Origin: Schlesneria sp. DSM 10557
Lineage (GTDB): Bacteria; Planctomycetota; Planctomycetia; Planctomycetales; Planctomycetaceae
DNA length: 64,000 nt
Direction: 5' to 3'
NCBI RefSeq assembly: GCF_041860085.1
Contig: NZ_CP124747.1
Span: 6,719,001-6,783,000, forward strand
Positions 1 through 8,821 of the stretch are shown piece after piece (positions within the stretch are counted from its first letter, which is position 1; every line of letters begins with the position of its first letter). Position numbers and translations under genes: made by a program. The notes under the pieces were generated by a model. The model worked only from the letters and a program-made list of their open reading frames with translations. It made no database searches and was not told where the DNA came from.

Positions 1-404
1 GTGCGTCCGCGTCGGTTCGCATACTGACCAAAATCGATCTGGGTCCTGAGTTCATTACCTCAAGTCGTGCCGCTGCTGATCACGACAAGTTGCTACCTGT
101 CAGTGCCGTCACAGGTCAGGGATTGGCCGAGTTTGAAGAGCACCTGAAGCAGCGACTGTCGCAGAGTCACAGCCGAAACAGCCAATGGCTGGGAATGACG
201 GCTGCTCGATGTCGAGACACGCTCGAATCACTCTCGGCGTCTCTTCGTCACGCCAGCGATGCCGCCCAGCAGGAAACCGCGGGTGACGAACTGATCGCAG
301 TCGACTTGCGACAGGCGCTGGATGATCTGGGGGTCATTCTGGGAGTGGTTTATACGGACGACATTCTCGACCGTGTCTTTAGCAAGTTCTGTATTGGGAA
401 ATAG
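1..404 (+). CDS. mnmE: tRNA modification GTPase MnmE, C-terminal fragment
   Basis: This is the 3' end of a gene that begins before the window; the open frame starts at base 3. MnmE works with MnmG to modify the wobble uridine of certain tRNAs (family knowledge). The fragment carries the end of the inserted G domain: a TKIDL sequence (G4 guanine-specificity motif) near bases 30-44 and VSAVTGQGL (G5 region) near 105-131. It then runs through the helical domain (DLRQALDDLGVILG) and ends in FCIGK, the family's hallmark C-terminus whose Cys is conserved. The next gene begins only 3 bases after the stop, so the two are probably co-transcribed. The identification is firm; the N-terminal TrmE domain and the P-loop lie outside the window. 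Confidence 0.95.
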   Translation, partial: ASASVRILTKIDLGPEFITSSRAAADHDKLLPVSAVTGQGLAEFEEHLKQRLSQSHSRNSQWLGMTAARCRDTLESLSASLRHASDAAQQETAGDELIAVDLRQALDDLGVILGVVYTDDILDRVFSKFCIGK

Positions 405-407
405 CGA

Positions 408-974
408 GTGACAGAAGATCTGCCTCAGGAAATCAAAACGGACCGCCTGCTGCTGCGTCGGTGGCGTGAATCGGATGGACCACTTTTCGCCCAGATGAAT
501 GCCGATCCGAAGGTGATGGAGTGTTTCCCGAGTCTGTTGACACGAGAGGAAAGTGACGAGTCCATGCGGCGGATCTGCGAGCATTTCGATGAGCACGGAT
601 TCGGACTGTGGGCCGTCGAAGTTCCCGGGACTGCCGAGTTCATCGGATACGTAGGGCTCAAATATCCGACATGGCAGGCCTGGTTTACTCCTTGCGTGGA
701 AGTCGGCTGGCGAATCGACTCCCGTTACTGGGGGAATGGTTACGCCCCGGAGGCGGCCAAAGCCTCATTGGAATTTGCGTTTCACGCTGCGGGACTGAAG
801 GAAATTTACTCTTTCACCGTTCCGCATAATCTGCGCTCGCGCCGAGTGATGGAAAAGATTGGGATGACCCACATGCAGGAGCACGACTTCGCTCATCCGA
901 TCCTGGCACCTGACCATCCGCTGTCGCGTCACGTCCTGTATCGAATTTCGCGCAGCGACTTCGCGCGATCCTGA
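408..974 (+). CDS. GNAT family N-acetyltransferase (RimJ/RimL-like)
   Basis: A 188-residue acetyltransferase of the Acetyltransf_3/RimJ-RimL type, which moves acetyl from acetyl-CoA to an amine. Visible features are the N-terminal strand TDRLLLRRWRESD (about residues 11-23), the central region VEVGWRIDSRYWGNGYAPEA (about 97-116) that forms the acetyl-CoA pyrophosphate loop, and the late NLRSRRVMEKIGM segment (about 141-153), typical of the fold. The start is GTG, 3 bases after the mnmE stop, so translation is probably coupled. The substrate cannot be told from sequence. Nothing links it functionally to tRNA modification beyond position. Confidence 0.88.
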   Translation: MTEDLPQEIKTDRLLLRRWRESDGPLFAQMNADPKVMECFPSLLTREESDESMRRICEHFDEHGFGLWAVEVPGTAEFIGYVGLKYPTWQAWFTPCVEVGWRIDSRYWGNGYAPEAAKASLEFAFHAAGLKEIYSFTVPHNLRSRRVMEKIGMTHMQEHDFAHPILAPDHPLSRHVLYRISRSDFARS

Positions 975-982
975 ATCGGACA

Positions 983-1003
983 GGGGGTTCTCTGAGGACC
1001 CCC
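983..1003 (+). terminator. GC-rich hairpin after the mnmE-GNAT pair
   Basis: Nine base pairs (GGGGGT, one T-G wobble, then two more pairs) close a 3-base loop just after the acetyltransferase stop. No T-run follows, so it may be a weak intrinsic terminator or an mRNA 3'-end stabiliser. Confidence 0.4.
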
Positions 1004-1112
1004 GAGGAACGCCGTCAGATGACGCTCCCGGTCATAGCTGATAAAACAGCCACTTCAGCACAGCATCAGCGAATGGGATAGCAACCACGAAGATCTAACA
1101 GCGAGAACTCGA

Positions 1113-1928
1113 ATGGACTTGAAGCTAATTGTGTGTGGACTGATCGTCATGACCGCATCTTCGGTTGAAGCTCAACGGATCGTCGCCCATCGCGGGGCAT
1201 CACATGATGCTCCAGAGAATACGTTGGCTGCGTTTCAGCTGGCCTGGGAACAAGGTGCCGATGCGATCGAGGGGGATTTCTATCTGACGCAGGATCAGCA
1301 GATCGTCTGCATCCATGATGACAAGACGAAGCGCACCAGCGGCGAGGACTACATCGTTTCCAAGTCGACGTTCGACGCGCTGCGCAAGCTGGATGTCGGG
1401 CGGTGGAAAGATCCCCGTTTTACCGGTGAGAAAATTCCGACATTGTCAGAAGTCCTCGCCACGATTCCTCCTGGTAAGCAAATTTATATCGAAGTCAAAT
1501 GCGGTCCTGAGATTGTTCCCTTTCTGTTACCCGTCTTGAAGCAGTCTGGACTGAGCCCCGAGCAGACAGTGGTCATCAGCTTCAATCAACAGGTCATCGC
1601 AGAGACCCGTCGCCTGATTCCGGAAATCCAGGCCTACTGGCTCGTCGGCTTCCGTCAGAACAAGGAGACAAAGGTTTCGGAGCCGTCTCTCGAATCCATC
1701 CTGCAGACCGCTGCCGAAATTCAGACGCAGGGAATCGATCTGCAGGCGAATAAGGATCGGCTGAATGCCGACTTCGTCAAGCAGCTTCGTGATCGCAAGC
1801 TGAGCTTTCATATCTGGACCGTAAACGCGCCTGCGGATGCACTTCACTTCCAGAAACTGGGGGTCGACTCGATCACGACGGACCGGCCCGGGTATCTTCG
1901 GCAGGAACTGAACCTGCAGAAGAACTGA
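1113..1928 (+). CDS. Secreted glycerophosphodiester phosphodiesterase
   Basis: A 271-residue GDPD-family enzyme that hydrolyses glycerophosphodiesters to glycerol-3-phosphate and an alcohol. Residues 1-20 form a Sec signal peptide (charged start, hydrophobic core, cleavage near VEA-Q), so it acts outside the cytoplasm. The catalytic set is present: His26-Arg27 in VAHRGAS, Glu53 and Asp55 in AIEGDF as metal ligands, and His68 in CIHDD. PENTLAAF (about 34-41) and the late FHIWTVN and GVDSITTDRP segments are also typical. It is close to UgpQ/GlpQ-like enzymes and full length. It converges on the DUF1501 gene, 24 bases away. Likely role: scavenging phospholipid head groups. Confidence 0.93.
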   Translation: MDLKLIVCGLIVMTASSVEAQRIVAHRGASHDAPENTLAAFQLAWEQGADAIEGDFYLTQDQQIVCIHDDKTKRTSGEDYIVSKSTFDALRKLDVGRWKDPRFTGEKIPTLSEVLATIPPGKQIYIEVKCGPEIVPFLLPVLKQSGLSPEQTVVISFNQQVIAETRRLIPEIQAYWLVGFRQNKETKVSEPSLESILQTAAEIQTQGIDLQANKDRLNADFVKQLRDRKLSFHIWTVNAPADALHFQKLGVDSITTDRPGYLRQELNLQKN

Positions 1929-1952
1929 GAAGGGGCCACGGCCGAAGTCGGA

Positions 1953-3425
1953 TCAGGCGGAAAATCGAATTGGATCGCCGTAGTAAATGCTATGCGGCCG
2001 ATCCAGGTCGTCTTTCCAGACGGCTGTGTCGGGGATTCCCAGTGCATGGTAAATCGTTGCGGCCAGATTCTCGGGAGTCTGGGGTTCACTGACGGGGTAG
2101 GCTCCGTTCTTGTCGGAGGCTCCGACGATCTGACCCCCTGTGATACCTCCGCCCGCAACGAAGACGGTCTGGACCGCTCCCCAGTGGTCTCGACCTGCTT
2201 TCGCACCCGGACTGCGATTTTGCGATTGAACTTTGGGAGTGCGGCCCATTTCCCCGAGCATCACAACCAGTGTCTCATCAAGCATCCCCAACGAGTGCAG
2301 GTCCTCGAGCAGCGCTGAAACCGCTTTATCAGTAGGCGGAAGAAGGCAATCCTTCAACAGCACAAAGTTGTTGTCATGGGTGTCCCACGACTCATTGTTA
2401 CCGAGATTGACCTGAACGAGATTAACGCCCGACTGAACCAGTTGCCGAGCCATCAGCAGCGACCATCCAAACGAGTTGCGTCCATAACGATCGAGCACCT
2501 GAGGGTCGGCGCGATGCACGTCGAACGCACGCTGCACGCTGGCATCGGTGAGCAGCGAAATGGCCGCTTCACGATGTCGGTCGAATGATTCAGTTGCCGC
2601 TGCCCGTTCGAGGTCGCTGCGCTGGCGATCGAGGATTCCCAGCAGGTGGTTCCGGTCAGACAAACGGCCCCGGTTGAGACCTTCCGGCAGGTTCAGGTTC
2701 GGTGACTGAAAAGTGAGCTTCGGATTTGATTCACGCCCCCTGACAAAATGGAATTCGTATTCGGGATAGGCTCCATACGATTTCGGGTTGTAGGGTGAAG
2801 CTTCAATGAACCAGGGATCACGGCGGCTTCCCATCTGTCCACCATACTGGCCGGGCAGGGCGCGTCCTGAGTTATGAATCAGCCGTTCAGGTAAGACCAC
2901 TGCGGGCGGTAGATTATTGTTTCGGCTCTGCGTGGCCGCTCCGACCACGGAAGCGATCGAAGGCCAGTCGGATGACTGGGGCTTCGATGGATCGTACCCC
3001 AGTGGCATGGGCGTTCGCCCCGTGAGAATCGACGTGTGCCCTTGCGAGTGTTCGTTATAGGGTGTGGTCAGCGACCGGATTTGACTCCAGAGATGACTGC
3101 ATCCGGCGAGCATCGGCAAATGTTCGCAAATCTGAATGCCCAGTGTACGGCAGTGAATGGGCGAGAATTCACCGCGAATGTCGGCGGGGGCGGCTGGCTT
3201 GGGATCAAAGCTGTCGTGCTGAGACAACCCGCCCGACAGAAACACGAAAATGACAGACTTGGCCTTTCCACCCGGTAGCGGCATCGTGGTGAGGTCTCGG
3301 GACACGATCTCGCCACCACGCAGTGCCGAAACGTGGTTCATTCCAAGGCCGAGTAATTCGATCGAGCCAGCCTGAAGAAGTGACCGTCGACCTCGATCCA
3401 GGGGAGTAACGTGACTGGGTATCAT
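1953..3425 (-). CDS. DUF1501 domain protein
   Basis: A 490-residue member of the DUF1501 family, which belongs to the alkaline phosphatase/sulfatase superfamily and is greatly expanded in planctomycetes; no function is proven. An N-terminal RRSLLQAGSIELLGLGM segment (about residues 13-29) resembles a twin-arginine signal. Then come SVIFVFLSGGLSQHDSFDPK (about 58-77), with the family's metal-site Asp, HSQGHTSILTGRTP (about 126-139), and a C-terminal VMLGEMGRTPKV plus GRDHWGAVQ, both typical of DUF1501. A GAGAG sequence sits upstream of the ATG. Unlike the second DUF1501 gene in this window it has no DUF1549/DUF1553 partner beside it. Confidence 0.88.
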   Translation of the reverse strand: MIPSHVTPLDRGRRSLLQAGSIELLGLGMNHVSALRGGEIVSRDLTTMPLPGGKAKSVIFVFLSGGLSQHDSFDPKPAAPADIRGEFSPIHCRTLGIQICEHLPMLAGCSHLWSQIRSLTTPYNEHSQGHTSILTGRTPMPLGYDPSKPQSSDWPSIASVVGAATQSRNNNLPPAVVLPERLIHNSGRALPGQYGGQMGSRRDPWFIEASPYNPKSYGAYPEYEFHFVRGRESNPKLTFQSPNLNLPEGLNRGRLSDRNHLLGILDRQRSDLERAAATESFDRHREAAISLLTDASVQRAFDVHRADPQVLDRYGRNSFGWSLLMARQLVQSGVNLVQVNLGNNESWDTHDNNFVLLKDCLLPPTDKAVSALLEDLHSLGMLDETLVVMLGEMGRTPKVQSQNRSPGAKAGRDHWGAVQTVFVAGGGITGGQIVGASDKNGAYPVSEPQTPENLAATIYHALGIPDTAVWKDDLDRPHSIYYGDPIRFSA

Positions 3426-3707
3426 GCCGAGAATCTCTCACAAATGGACTACCCGCCAGACAGCGAGATGGCTGACGGACGGTGAGTTGTTCATCGCAGT
3501 TCTACGTCGCAGACCGTTGGCGCCCTGTCGGTCTGCCGTTTCCGTTTGCACATCCGGCTCTGTAAGCATCATCATCGGGTCAGGATGACCGTGACGGACC
3601 CCGCGCTCATGAAGCCAGTGCGCACCGACAGGTCGCGAGATCATAACAAACTTTGCCGATGCGTGTCACTGCGGTGTTTCGTTTTACCGAAGCCGTCGAG
3701 TTTTCGA

Positions 3708-4274
3708 TCAGTGAATCGACGCTTCAATCGGAACCACGCGGTACATGGTGCGAAGAACCCGAAATCCAAGGCTTTGGTAAAGTCCTACGGCAACGACGTT
3801 ATTGGCCGTCACTTCGAGTACGACGCGTTTCATACCCGCTTCGGCAAAGCCACTGAGAGATTTCAGGACGAGGGCTCGTCCGAGGCCAAAGCCCCGATGT
3901 TCGGGGACCACACCGATGTTCTGGATGGATCCGGAGTGGTCGGTCAGTCCGATCCCCTGAATTGTTCCACAGTCCTGGGGAAGATGGTCGCCGTCTGACC
4001 ACTCTACGAGCCAGGTGGCCCGCGGAAGGAAGGTTTCCTGGCTGGCAATGTCCGACATCAGTCTGAGGCAGCCATAATATTCGCCCAAGCAGGCAAAGAC
4101 CTCAGAATCCACTTCATCGCGAAAGCTGCGAAACTTGGTGAGAGCGTGTCGCTCGACATCCGCTTGGCGCCATTCTCGCCAGTGATACCCGACTGGTAAC
4201 TTCGCAGGCGGAAGTGAAGTCTGCTCGAAGTTGATTTCCATCCGGTAGCGTTTGAAAAACTGCTGGTCCGCCAT
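3708..4274 (-). CDS. GNAT family N-acetyltransferase
   Basis: A 188-residue acetyltransferase with the acetyl-CoA-binding motif A near residues 121-135 (NIGVVPEHRGFGLGRAL), a following helix, and the C-terminal ANNVVAVGLYQSLGFRVLR segment that completes the fold. The N-terminal half (about 1-90) is less conserved and probably binds the substrate, which cannot be predicted. It is transcribed away from the flagellar operon. ATG at 4274 is the first start; no strong ribosome-binding site is seen, and a start at residue 12 is possible. It differs from the RimJ-like enzyme near base 408, so the two are not recent duplicates. Confidence 0.85.
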   Translation of the reverse strand: MADQQFFKRYRMEINFEQTSLPPAKLPVGYHWREWRQADVERHALTKFRSFRDEVDSEVFACLGEYYGCLRLMSDIASQETFLPRATWLVEWSDGDHLPQDCGTIQGIGLTDHSGSIQNIGVVPEHRGFGLGRALVLKSLSGFAEAGMKRVVLEVTANNVVAVGLYQSLGFRVLRTMYRVVPIEASIH

Positions 4275-4793
4275 AAGACTTCATCACTGGAATGAGGTTT
4301 CCGACAACGCTTCCCATCCTCGGCTCAGTCAACACGCCACGTCATGTCACTTTCTTATACCGAGAATCCCAGTCGAAGCGAATTGCTGCTCACACTCGAA
4401 TAAGAATCCATCAGGGACCTGCTTGAGGCAAGGGGGACACCCTGTCGAGATTGCGGGTTGCTGCTCATTTTTGCGAACCACATGACTTCGATTAAGAGCC
4501 AGGAGAAATTTGGGGGCAACGGAGAACGTGGGGATTGAAAGAACCTGATCAACTGTGTTCTGTCCGAGTTACGTCGGACTGGAGGGATGACGTTTGCTGA
4601 ATCCTGATCTTGTCCGATTTTCCAATCCCGGTTATTCCACGCGATCAGTTTCGGCGGATTTTGCCGGAACCAGAATGCGACTTTGAGTCGGGGAAGTGGA
4701 ATTCAGGATTTGTCGTGCGGCATCGTGACCCGTTCGGTCTGTCGCTGCTGTTCCTGCTTCTGACAACTTCGACCCCTTCAATGACAGGGGCGG
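4275..4793. other. 519-base divergent intergenic region, no confident gene
   Basis: The region lies between the acetyltransferase and the flagellar operon and must hold both promoters, though I cannot place them. A + frame from 4610 reads a signal-peptide-like stretch near 4735-4795 but then overlaps fliO in another frame, where the fliO frame has the recognisable protein. No fliM or fliN is present. Confidence 0.5.
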
Positions 4794-6281
4794 ATGATGT
4801 GGGATTCTTACACGCTTCGGAAACCGCTGCTGCGGCGACGGGAGAGGATGCCACGTTCCTGGCTGGTCTGCGCTCTGTCCTGTCTGGTCCTGGTGTCAGC
4901 GGCTTTGGGGGACGAGACTGCTCCCGCGTCCCAAGCGAGCGGGAAACGGAGTGTTCCCTTGCCCCCGCGGCGAGTGGCCAACGAACCGGCAGAAACGCTG
5001 CGAGGCAAAACCGCCCCGTCCGCGAACCAACTGTGGAGTACCCTGGTTTCACTGACGCTGGTGGTCGGTGCGATTGTTGTCGTCGGGCGAGGGCTGAAGC
5101 GTTACGGGCTGCGCACGACACAGTCGCTGCCCGTTGAGGCTTTTGAGGTGTTAGGTCGCCGAATGCTGGAACCTCGCGTCGCCGTGCACATGGTGCGCTG
5201 CGGATCACGCATTTTGCTGCTCGGAGTGGGACCGGAGGGCGCTCGCACCCTTTCCGAAATCAGCGACCCGGATGAGGTCCGGAAATTAACGGAAAGCTGT
5301 TTGGGAAAAACGTCCGAAGACACCTCTTTCGACTCTGCGAAGGCTTCCCTGAAGGGATTTTCCGCCCGTTCGAGCACCATCGCGAAACGGGCAATGCTGC
5401 TGGTCGCGGCGCTGGGGTTATTCCTGTGTTCTCGCGCGGAGGCGCAGTCACCTCGCCCCTCAGGACCGAACAGACGAGCTCAAGCGCAAGCACCCGCACG
5501 GCTGGCGGTCAAAGATGTCGACCGTCCCGTGGAGGTCGTGAAAAGCGAGACCGTGACTCCCTTTCAACTCGACCCGCAGCAGTGGGTCTCCCCTCAGCAA
5601 ATGGGGCTCTCGCTTAAGATGCTCGCGCTGATGACCGTCTTCAGCCTTGCCCCTTCGATCCTCATGATGACAACCTGCTACGTCCGATTTACCGTGTCGC
5701 TCGGACTCTTGCGGCAAGCATTGGGAACACAGCAGGGCCCCCCCAACCAGGTTCTCGCTGCGATCTGTCTGTTCCTGACATTTCTCGTAATGTCGCCGGT
5801 CTGGCAGAAGTGTTACGAGGAAGGGATTCGACCGTACACCAACCCGGCGAATGGCGAGACTTCGATCGATGAAACGACGGCGCTGACACGCACAATCGCT
5901 CCTGTGCGGGCCTTCATGAGCCAGCAGATCGAAAGGGCGAACAACGGGGACTCGGTCTGGATGCTACTGGATTACCAGCGGCCCGCGACGGATGACGGTC
6001 AGTCATGGGAAGAACCCCAAAGCTACGATGACGTTCCCTTTTCGGTGCTGGCACCCGCGTATCTCCTGAGTGAATTGAAGGTGGGATTTCTGATTGGGTT
6101 TCAGTTGTTCTTGCCGTTTCTCGTCATCGATCTGGTGGTCGCAATGGTGCTGACAAGCCTGGGACTCACCATGATGCCTCCCTCGATGGTGTCGTTACCC
6201 TTCAAACTGTTGTTGTTCGTGATGATTGACGGATGGTTCCTGACCGTGGGGATGCTGCTCGAAAGCGTGGGGGCAGCGTAA
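4794..6281 (+). CDS. fliP: FliO-FliP fusion, flagellar type III export gate
   Basis: A single 495-residue frame joins two proteins that are normally separate. Residues 1-40 are a signal or anchor region, 82-98 a transmembrane helix, and about 110-165 a FliO domain (VEAFEVLGRRMLEPRVAV, then ILLLGVGPEG). Residues 199-217 form a second hydrophobic segment ending AEAQS, which looks like the cleavable signal peptide of FliP. Residues about 270-495 are FliP: the SLAPSILMMTTCYVRF core, LLPAYLLSELKVGF-like region and PFLVIDLVVAMVL followed by LPFKLLLFVMIDGW. FliP builds the FliPQR pore and FliO helps assemble it. AGGGG lies 3 bases before the ATG at 4794; ATG at 4848 is an alternative. fliQ starts 3 bases downstream. 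The family call is sure; whether the product is cleaved is unknown. Confidence 0.93.
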   Translation: MMWDSYTLRKPLLRRRERMPRSWLVCALSCLVLVSAALGDETAPASQASGKRSVPLPPRRVANEPAETLRGKTAPSANQLWSTLVSLTLVVGAIVVVGRGLKRYGLRTTQSLPVEAFEVLGRRMLEPRVAVHMVRCGSRILLLGVGPEGARTLSEISDPDEVRKLTESCLGKTSEDTSFDSAKASLKGFSARSSTIAKRAMLLVAALGLFLCSRAEAQSPRPSGPNRRAQAQAPARLAVKDVDRPVEVVKSETVTPFQLDPQQWVSPQQMGLSLKMLALMTVFSLAPSILMMTTCYVRFTVSLGLLRQALGTQQGPPNQVLAAICLFLTFLVMSPVWQKCYEEGIRPYTNPANGETSIDETTALTRTIAPVRAFMSQQIERANNGDSVWMLLDYQRPATDDGQSWEEPQSYDDVPFSVLAPAYLLSELKVGFLIGFQLFLPFLVIDLVVAMVLTSLGLTMMPPSMVSLPFKLLLFVMIDGWFLTVGMLLESVGAA

Positions 6282-6284
6282 TCC

Positions 6285-6551
6285 ATGGAGACCGAATCGG
6301 CAGTCGGCCTGTGTCAGTCAATGCTGCTTGAAGTGCTGTTGCTGGCGGGGCCGGTCTTACTGGCGGCACTTGGGATTGCGCTGGTGATCGGCATGATGCA
6401 GTCGATGACGCAGCTCCATGATCACTCGCTGACGTTTGTCCCCAAAGTGACAGTGATCTCTCTGGCGATTCTTTACCTGCTCCCGTGGGGTCTCAGCCGG
6501 CTTGCTGAGTACGCGACGGATCTCATTCGTTCCATCCCTCAGCACTTATGA
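6285..6551 (+). CDS. fliQ: Flagellar export gate protein FliQ
   Basis: An 88-residue protein with two transmembrane helices (about residues 15-37 and 52-72) joined by a short loop containing MMQSMTQLHDHSLTFVPK, the conserved FliQ signature. It is of usual FliQ length. FliQ joins FliP and FliR in the export-gate helical assembly inside the flagellar MS ring. It starts 3 bases after the FliO-FliP stop, and its own TGA overlaps the fliR ATG (ATGA), so the three genes are one tightly coupled operon. Confidence 0.95.
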   Translation: METESAVGLCQSMLLEVLLLAGPVLLAALGIALVIGMMQSMTQLHDHSLTFVPKVTVISLAILYLLPWGLSRLAEYATDLIRSIPQHL

Positions 6552-7480
6552 ACTCCATTCTTACTCAACTGACCGACGACCCCTGGGGGCGACTGGTTTT
6601 CGAGTACCTGGTGACAGGTGGTCTCGAGAACGGACTCGTCAGCCTGCTGGTTCTGGTCCGTCTGTCCGGGGTCTTTGTGATCTCGCCCTGGTTGATGTCA
6701 GTGAAGTTTCCACTTCCCGTCCGTCTCGGTCTGGTCATGATTCTGACGTGTGTCATCGCGCCTCTTGCGTGGTCGAGACACGGTGCCCCAGAGGTCGGCA
6801 GAGCTTTGCTTTCCTCGCTGATCGTTCAAAATCAAGACGGCGCCATGCGGGATACGCGACTTTTCGATCTGTCTTCCAGACAGAGCCCCGTGGGAACTGC
6901 TGACTCGTCCGAGGCGAAAACTGGTGGCACCGATTGGGGGGTGATCCTGTTCAGTGAAATTGCAGTGGGGACATTGCTCGGCACGGGAATCCTGATCATT
7001 TTTCTGGGACTGAAGCTCGGTGGGGAATGGCTGGACCGCTACAGCGGACTTGGGCTCGCACGCACGTTCAATCCAGAAATTTCTGGCGACGATTCCGCCT
7101 GTGGCCAGATCAGCATGCTGATGGGAATCGTGGCATTCGTCCTGCTCGAGCCACTCAACGGGCAGGCACTCGCGCTGAAGTCTTTGATTGATTCGTTCGC
7201 AAGTCTCCCGCCGGGTGCCCCCTTCTGGACGGAGCAGCCTGTCGAAACGATCATCGAACTGATTCAACAATCCTTGGTGCTGGGGATCCGGATTGGCATT
7301 CCACTCGCCGCGACAATGCTGCTGGTCGATTTGACGCTGGCCCTTTGCAGCCGCAATTCGCAGTTACCCCTGAGTGGTTCACTTTACCTGATTCGGGGAA
7401 CACTGGGGCTGGTCATGCTGGCCTTGACCCTGACAGCCATTCCGGAAGTCATCGTCGCTGCGACGACCTCGTTGTTGTAA
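6548..7480 (+). CDS. fliR: Flagellar export gate protein FliR
   Basis: A 310-residue multi-pass membrane protein of the FliR family, the third component of the FliPQR export gate. Visible are the early VRLSGVFVISPWLM helix (about residues 37-50), the FPLPVRLGLVMILT segment, GTLLGTGILIIFLGLKLGGEWLD (about 141-163), and C-terminal hydrophobic segments from about 240 on. It is about 50 residues longer than typical FliR because of a polar insert near residues 85-130. The start codon overlaps the fliQ stop. In many bacteria flhB follows fliR, but no flhB is found here. Confidence 0.92.
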   Translation: MNSILTQLTDDPWGRLVFEYLVTGGLENGLVSLLVLVRLSGVFVISPWLMSVKFPLPVRLGLVMILTCVIAPLAWSRHGAPEVGRALLSSLIVQNQDGAMRDTRLFDLSSRQSPVGTADSSEAKTGGTDWGVILFSEIAVGTLLGTGILIIFLGLKLGGEWLDRYSGLGLARTFNPEISGDDSACGQISMLMGIVAFVLLEPLNGQALALKSLIDSFASLPPGAPFWTEQPVETIIELIQQSLVLGIRIGIPLAATMLLVDLTLALCSRNSQLPLSGSLYLIRGTLGLVMLALTLTAIPEVIVAATTSLL

Positions 7481-7938
7481 TTTCTGATCGCAGTCTGGAA
7501 TCGGAACGGGGTTACTTTCTGATTTCTCTCACGGCAGGACCCAGAAAATTTTGAGGGGCCTCGTGCAGGCGATCAGATAGGGAGCTGGTCTGAGGTCGGT
7601 CAGCTGCATCCCTTTTGACCACTCGTCGAACGGGATTTCCTGAATCGGCGGATTGCCGTCTACCGGACCCTCTCTAATCGAAACGACTTTTCGTGTCGCG
7701 ACATTAACCACAAGCCTGCAAGGACTTCTGCAGTGCTGTTCAGCGTCGAGTCTTAAGTGTTCGCGAGACGCGTTGCTGACGCACGGATTTCAGCGAACAA
7801 GGCTTTCTTCCCGAATCGAACTATTTAATTGATTGTTCGGCATCGATCGTGCTCTACTGTCTGCTGACCGAGTCTTGCTTCATTGAAGTTAGTCGTTTGA
7901 CGAGATCCGATGATCGGTTCATTTGAGGAGGAGGCACC
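7481..7938. other. 458-base intergenic region
   Basis: The region lies between fliR and the universal stress gene. It contains only a 60-codon minus-strand frame (listed separately) and an AT-richer stretch near 7820-7860 that may hold the stress-gene promoter. No flhB, RNA gene or clear terminator was seen. Confidence 0.5.
7529..7711 (-). CDS. Possible small hypothetical protein
   Basis: A 60-codon frame beginning MVNVATRKVVSIREG and containing IQEIPFDEWSKGMQLTDL. The composition is protein-like and no overlapping gene explains the frame, but there is no recognised family, no signal peptide and no clear ribosome-binding site. It could be a small gene, the decayed end of a larger one, or chance. 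Confidence 0.25.
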   Translation of the reverse strand: MVNVATRKVVSIREGPVDGNPPIQEIPFDEWSKGMQLTDLRPAPYLIACTRPLKIFWVLP

Positions 7939-8439
7939 ATGCAAGTTTCAATTCACAAGATCCTGTTTCCGACGGATTTCAGCGCACCGGCAATTGAGGC
8001 CCAGCACTACGCGCTAGCGCTCGCTGAACAGATGGGATCGGAATTACACCTTCTGCACGTGGTGGTCCCGCCCGTCCTTCCATTCCCCGATGCGACCACA
8101 TCCTGGACGATGCCGGAAACAGGCGTCACCGATCTGATCCGGCACGCCGAACAGCGGATTGCAGATGAGGTCGCGAGCTGGCCAGAAGAAAGCCGTGTCG
8201 TGACGAGCGTAACGTCAGGTTACGCCGTAGACGAAATCGTGAACTATGCGAAAGCTCACGATATCGACCTCATCGTCGCAGGTACTCACGGGCTCTCTGG
8301 ACTCTCTCATTTACTCATGGGGTCGGTCGCAGAAAAACTGGTTCGGGTTGCCCCTTGTCCGGTCCTCACCGTTCGACCGGGAGGTCATCAGTTTATTTCC
8401 GATGCTCACGAAGTCGCCACATCCTCTGGCGCGACCTAG
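7939..8439 (+). CDS. Universal stress protein (UspA family)
   Basis: A 166-residue single-domain Usp protein. The N-terminal strand KILFPTDFS (about residues 7-15) and the C-terminal ATP-binding motif are present: GTHGLSGLSHLLMGS near 114-128 matches G-x2-G-x9-G-S, placing it in the nucleotide-binding branch, followed by VAEKLVRVAPCPVLTVRP. A strong ribosome-binding site (GAGGAGG) lies just before the ATG. It is preceded by 458 bases without a gene and followed by a strong hairpin, so it is probably a single-gene transcript. These proteins help cells survive stress; the specific trigger is not visible. Confidence 0.93.
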   Translation: MQVSIHKILFPTDFSAPAIEAQHYALALAEQMGSELHLLHVVVPPVLPFPDATTSWTMPETGVTDLIRHAEQRIADEVASWPEESRVVTSVTSGYAVDEIVNYAKAHDIDLIVAGTHGLSGLSHLLMGSVAEKLVRVAPCPVLTVRPGGHQFISDAHEVATSSGAT

Positions 8440-8821
8440 AGTGCAAACGGTGTGGGACTCGTCACGCTCGCACCTTGAGCGTTTTCGCTGAGGGTGCGTT
8501 GGGCGATCATGCAGTCTCCTGGTTGGTTCAATTGTCCTGCGGTTTTCTCTTGAGTGGGGACGACTGCGAGTCAATCGGCTCTGAGGGCACGCAGGTGAAC
8601 CTGCGCCCTCAGATGAAAATGAGAGGATGTTGATCCACCCACGCCTTTTACACGTTTCTAACCTACGGATGACACAAGAGTTGTCCGGCTTGATTTCAGT
8701 GTCTGTGCGGTGCCACAATCTGGATGGTTGAGTATCCGTCCGCATCGTTGACCTGTCTCGATTACGATCTGCGACGGCAGAGAGACATCACACGTCCTGT
8801 TGCCTATACGGAGTTTGAACT
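8440..8821. other. 382-base intergenic region with one strong hairpin
   Basis: Lies between the stress protein and the DUF2007 gene. The only structure I see is the stem-loop at 8581-8612. No coding frame is convincing. Confidence 0.5.
8581..8612 (+). terminator. Strong 13-bp hairpin after the usp gene
   Basis: CTGAGGG and CGCAGG pair with CCTGCG and CCCTCAG around a TGAA tetraloop, with a 2-base bulge (CA) on the 5' side. No T-run follows, and it lies about 140 bases past the usp stop. It may be a terminator-like or RNA-stability element. Confidence 0.4.

Noticed and set aside
4610..5137. 175-codon + frame overlapping the start of the fliO part, with a signal-peptide-like stretch
   Set aside because: The overlapping frame carries the recognisable FliO and FliP sequence; after the first 60 codons this one is Arg/Ser-rich without family features.
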